From: Bacteroidales bacterium
GTDB taxonomy: Bacteria; Bacteroidota; Bacteroidia; Bacteroidales; UBA7960
Reading direction: 5' to 3'
DNA length: 6,714 bases
Assembly: GCA_007122505.1 (NCBI GenBank)
Contig: SKTQ01000303.1
Coordinates: 1 to 6,714, forward strand
Below are positions 6,349 through 6,714 of the stretch, in pieces; position 1 is the stretch's first letter; every line of letters starts with the position of its first letter. The notes beneath the pieces are model-generated. The model was not told the DNA's origin and did not search any database. It saw only the letters and a list, made by a program, of their open reading frames with translations. The translations under genes and the position numbers were made by a program.

Positions 6349-6714
6349 TTAAGAATATTGCAGTGAATTGATGGGGTTACTGATTGACGATTTAATGACG
6401 TGATATGTAATTGTAATCAATGTAACACTGACAGCTGCCAGGGCTGCTGCCATAAATGGCCAGGGCATTATGCTTATGCGGTGGGCAAAGCCATCCAGCC
6501 ACCGGCTGATGTAAAGGTATGCCAGTATGCTTGCAGGCACGAAAGCAAGACCCAGTATCCTGAAATAGTTGTTTGACAGCAGCCAGATGATGCTTGAGAT
6601 ATCCGCTCCAAATGTTCGTCGCACAGCCATTTCCTTGCTGCGCTGCACTGTAGTGTAGCCGGCAAGTCCAAATAAGCCGAAAATGCCTATAAACACAGCA
6701 AATGCTGCAATTAC
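6349..6714 (-). CDS. C-terminal end of an FtsX/MacB-type ABC transporter permease (partial)
   Basis: The reading frame is open to the window edge and ends at TAA (6351-6349), giving the last 121 residues. Three hydrophobic segments lie at about 1-18, 49-69 and 86-104. Between the first two is T-V-Q-R-S-K-E-M-A-V-R-R-T-F-G-A (22-37). This matches the hallmark 'R-x-K-E-I-x-I-R-K-x-x-G-A' cytoplasmic loop of FtsX-domain permeases, which contacts the ATPase. The tail S-N-P-I-N-S-L (112-118) matches the usual 'A-N-P-x-x-S-L-R' ending. Such permeases form MacB- or Lol-like exporters that use ATP to move lipoproteins, peptides or drugs, without a classical transport channel. The N-terminal TM, the periplasmic domain and the ATPase gene lie beyond the window, so the substrate cannot be stated. 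The downstream hydrolase follows on the same strand. Confidence 0.88.
   Translation of the reverse strand, partial: VIAAFAVFIGIFGLFGLAGYTTVQRSKEMAVRRTFGADISSIIWLLSNNYFRILGLAFVPASILAYLYISRWLDGFAHRISIMPWPFMAAALAAVSVTLITITYHVIKSSISNPINSLQYS

Overview
The window looks like a chromosomal segment from a Bacteroidota (Bacteroidetes) bacterium, perhaps a Marinilabiliales/Bacteroidales relative. Three features point there. The first 128 bases encode a C-terminal tail resembling a type IX secretion (T9SS) sorting signal. The large regulator combines a sensor propeller, a triple-tyrosine domain and a LuxR-like HTH, an arrangement typical of this phylum. A near-perfect Bacteroidota promoter (TTG-N20-TAnnTTTG) precedes the nuclease-like gene. 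The placement is inferred from protein style and promoter form; no rRNA or other marker is present.

Layout, left half (+ strand): the 3' end of a secreted T9SS-type protein (1-128) is followed by a strong intrinsic terminator (146-175). Next comes a 212-residue protein with two membrane segments and a beta-rich C-terminal domain (234-872). A 124-bp gap with a weak promoter candidate leads to an 897-residue transmembrane one-component regulator (997-3690) that begins with TTG.

Layout, right half (- strand, convergent with the left): reading in the direction of transcription, the end of an ABC-transporter FtsX/MacB-type permease (6714-6349) is followed after 55 bp by an exported PDZ plus alpha/beta-hydrolase protein (6293-4914). 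After a further 177 bp comes a PD-(D/E)XK family (PDDEXK_2, Rpn/YhgA-like) protein (4736-3744) with its own clear promoter. The regulator and the nuclease-like gene end tail to tail, 53 bp apart.

How the genes may work together: the regulator probably senses a ligand in the periplasm and acts directly on DNA through its cytoplasmic HTH. No SusC/SusD pair or glycoside hydrolase is visible, so its target is unknown; the neighbouring membrane protein and T9SS-exported protein are possible targets by position only. The permease and hydrolase may be cotranscribed. The PDDEXK gene looks like an independent accessory unit.

No tRNA, rRNA, CRISPR array, riboswitch or complete insertion sequence was recognised. 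No gene-free stretch exceeds 300 bases. I see no clearly new multi-gene system. The most interesting items are the regulator with its start-codon anomaly and divergent recognition helix, the PDZ-hydrolase with Glu where the catalytic Asp is expected, and the unassigned two-TM protein.
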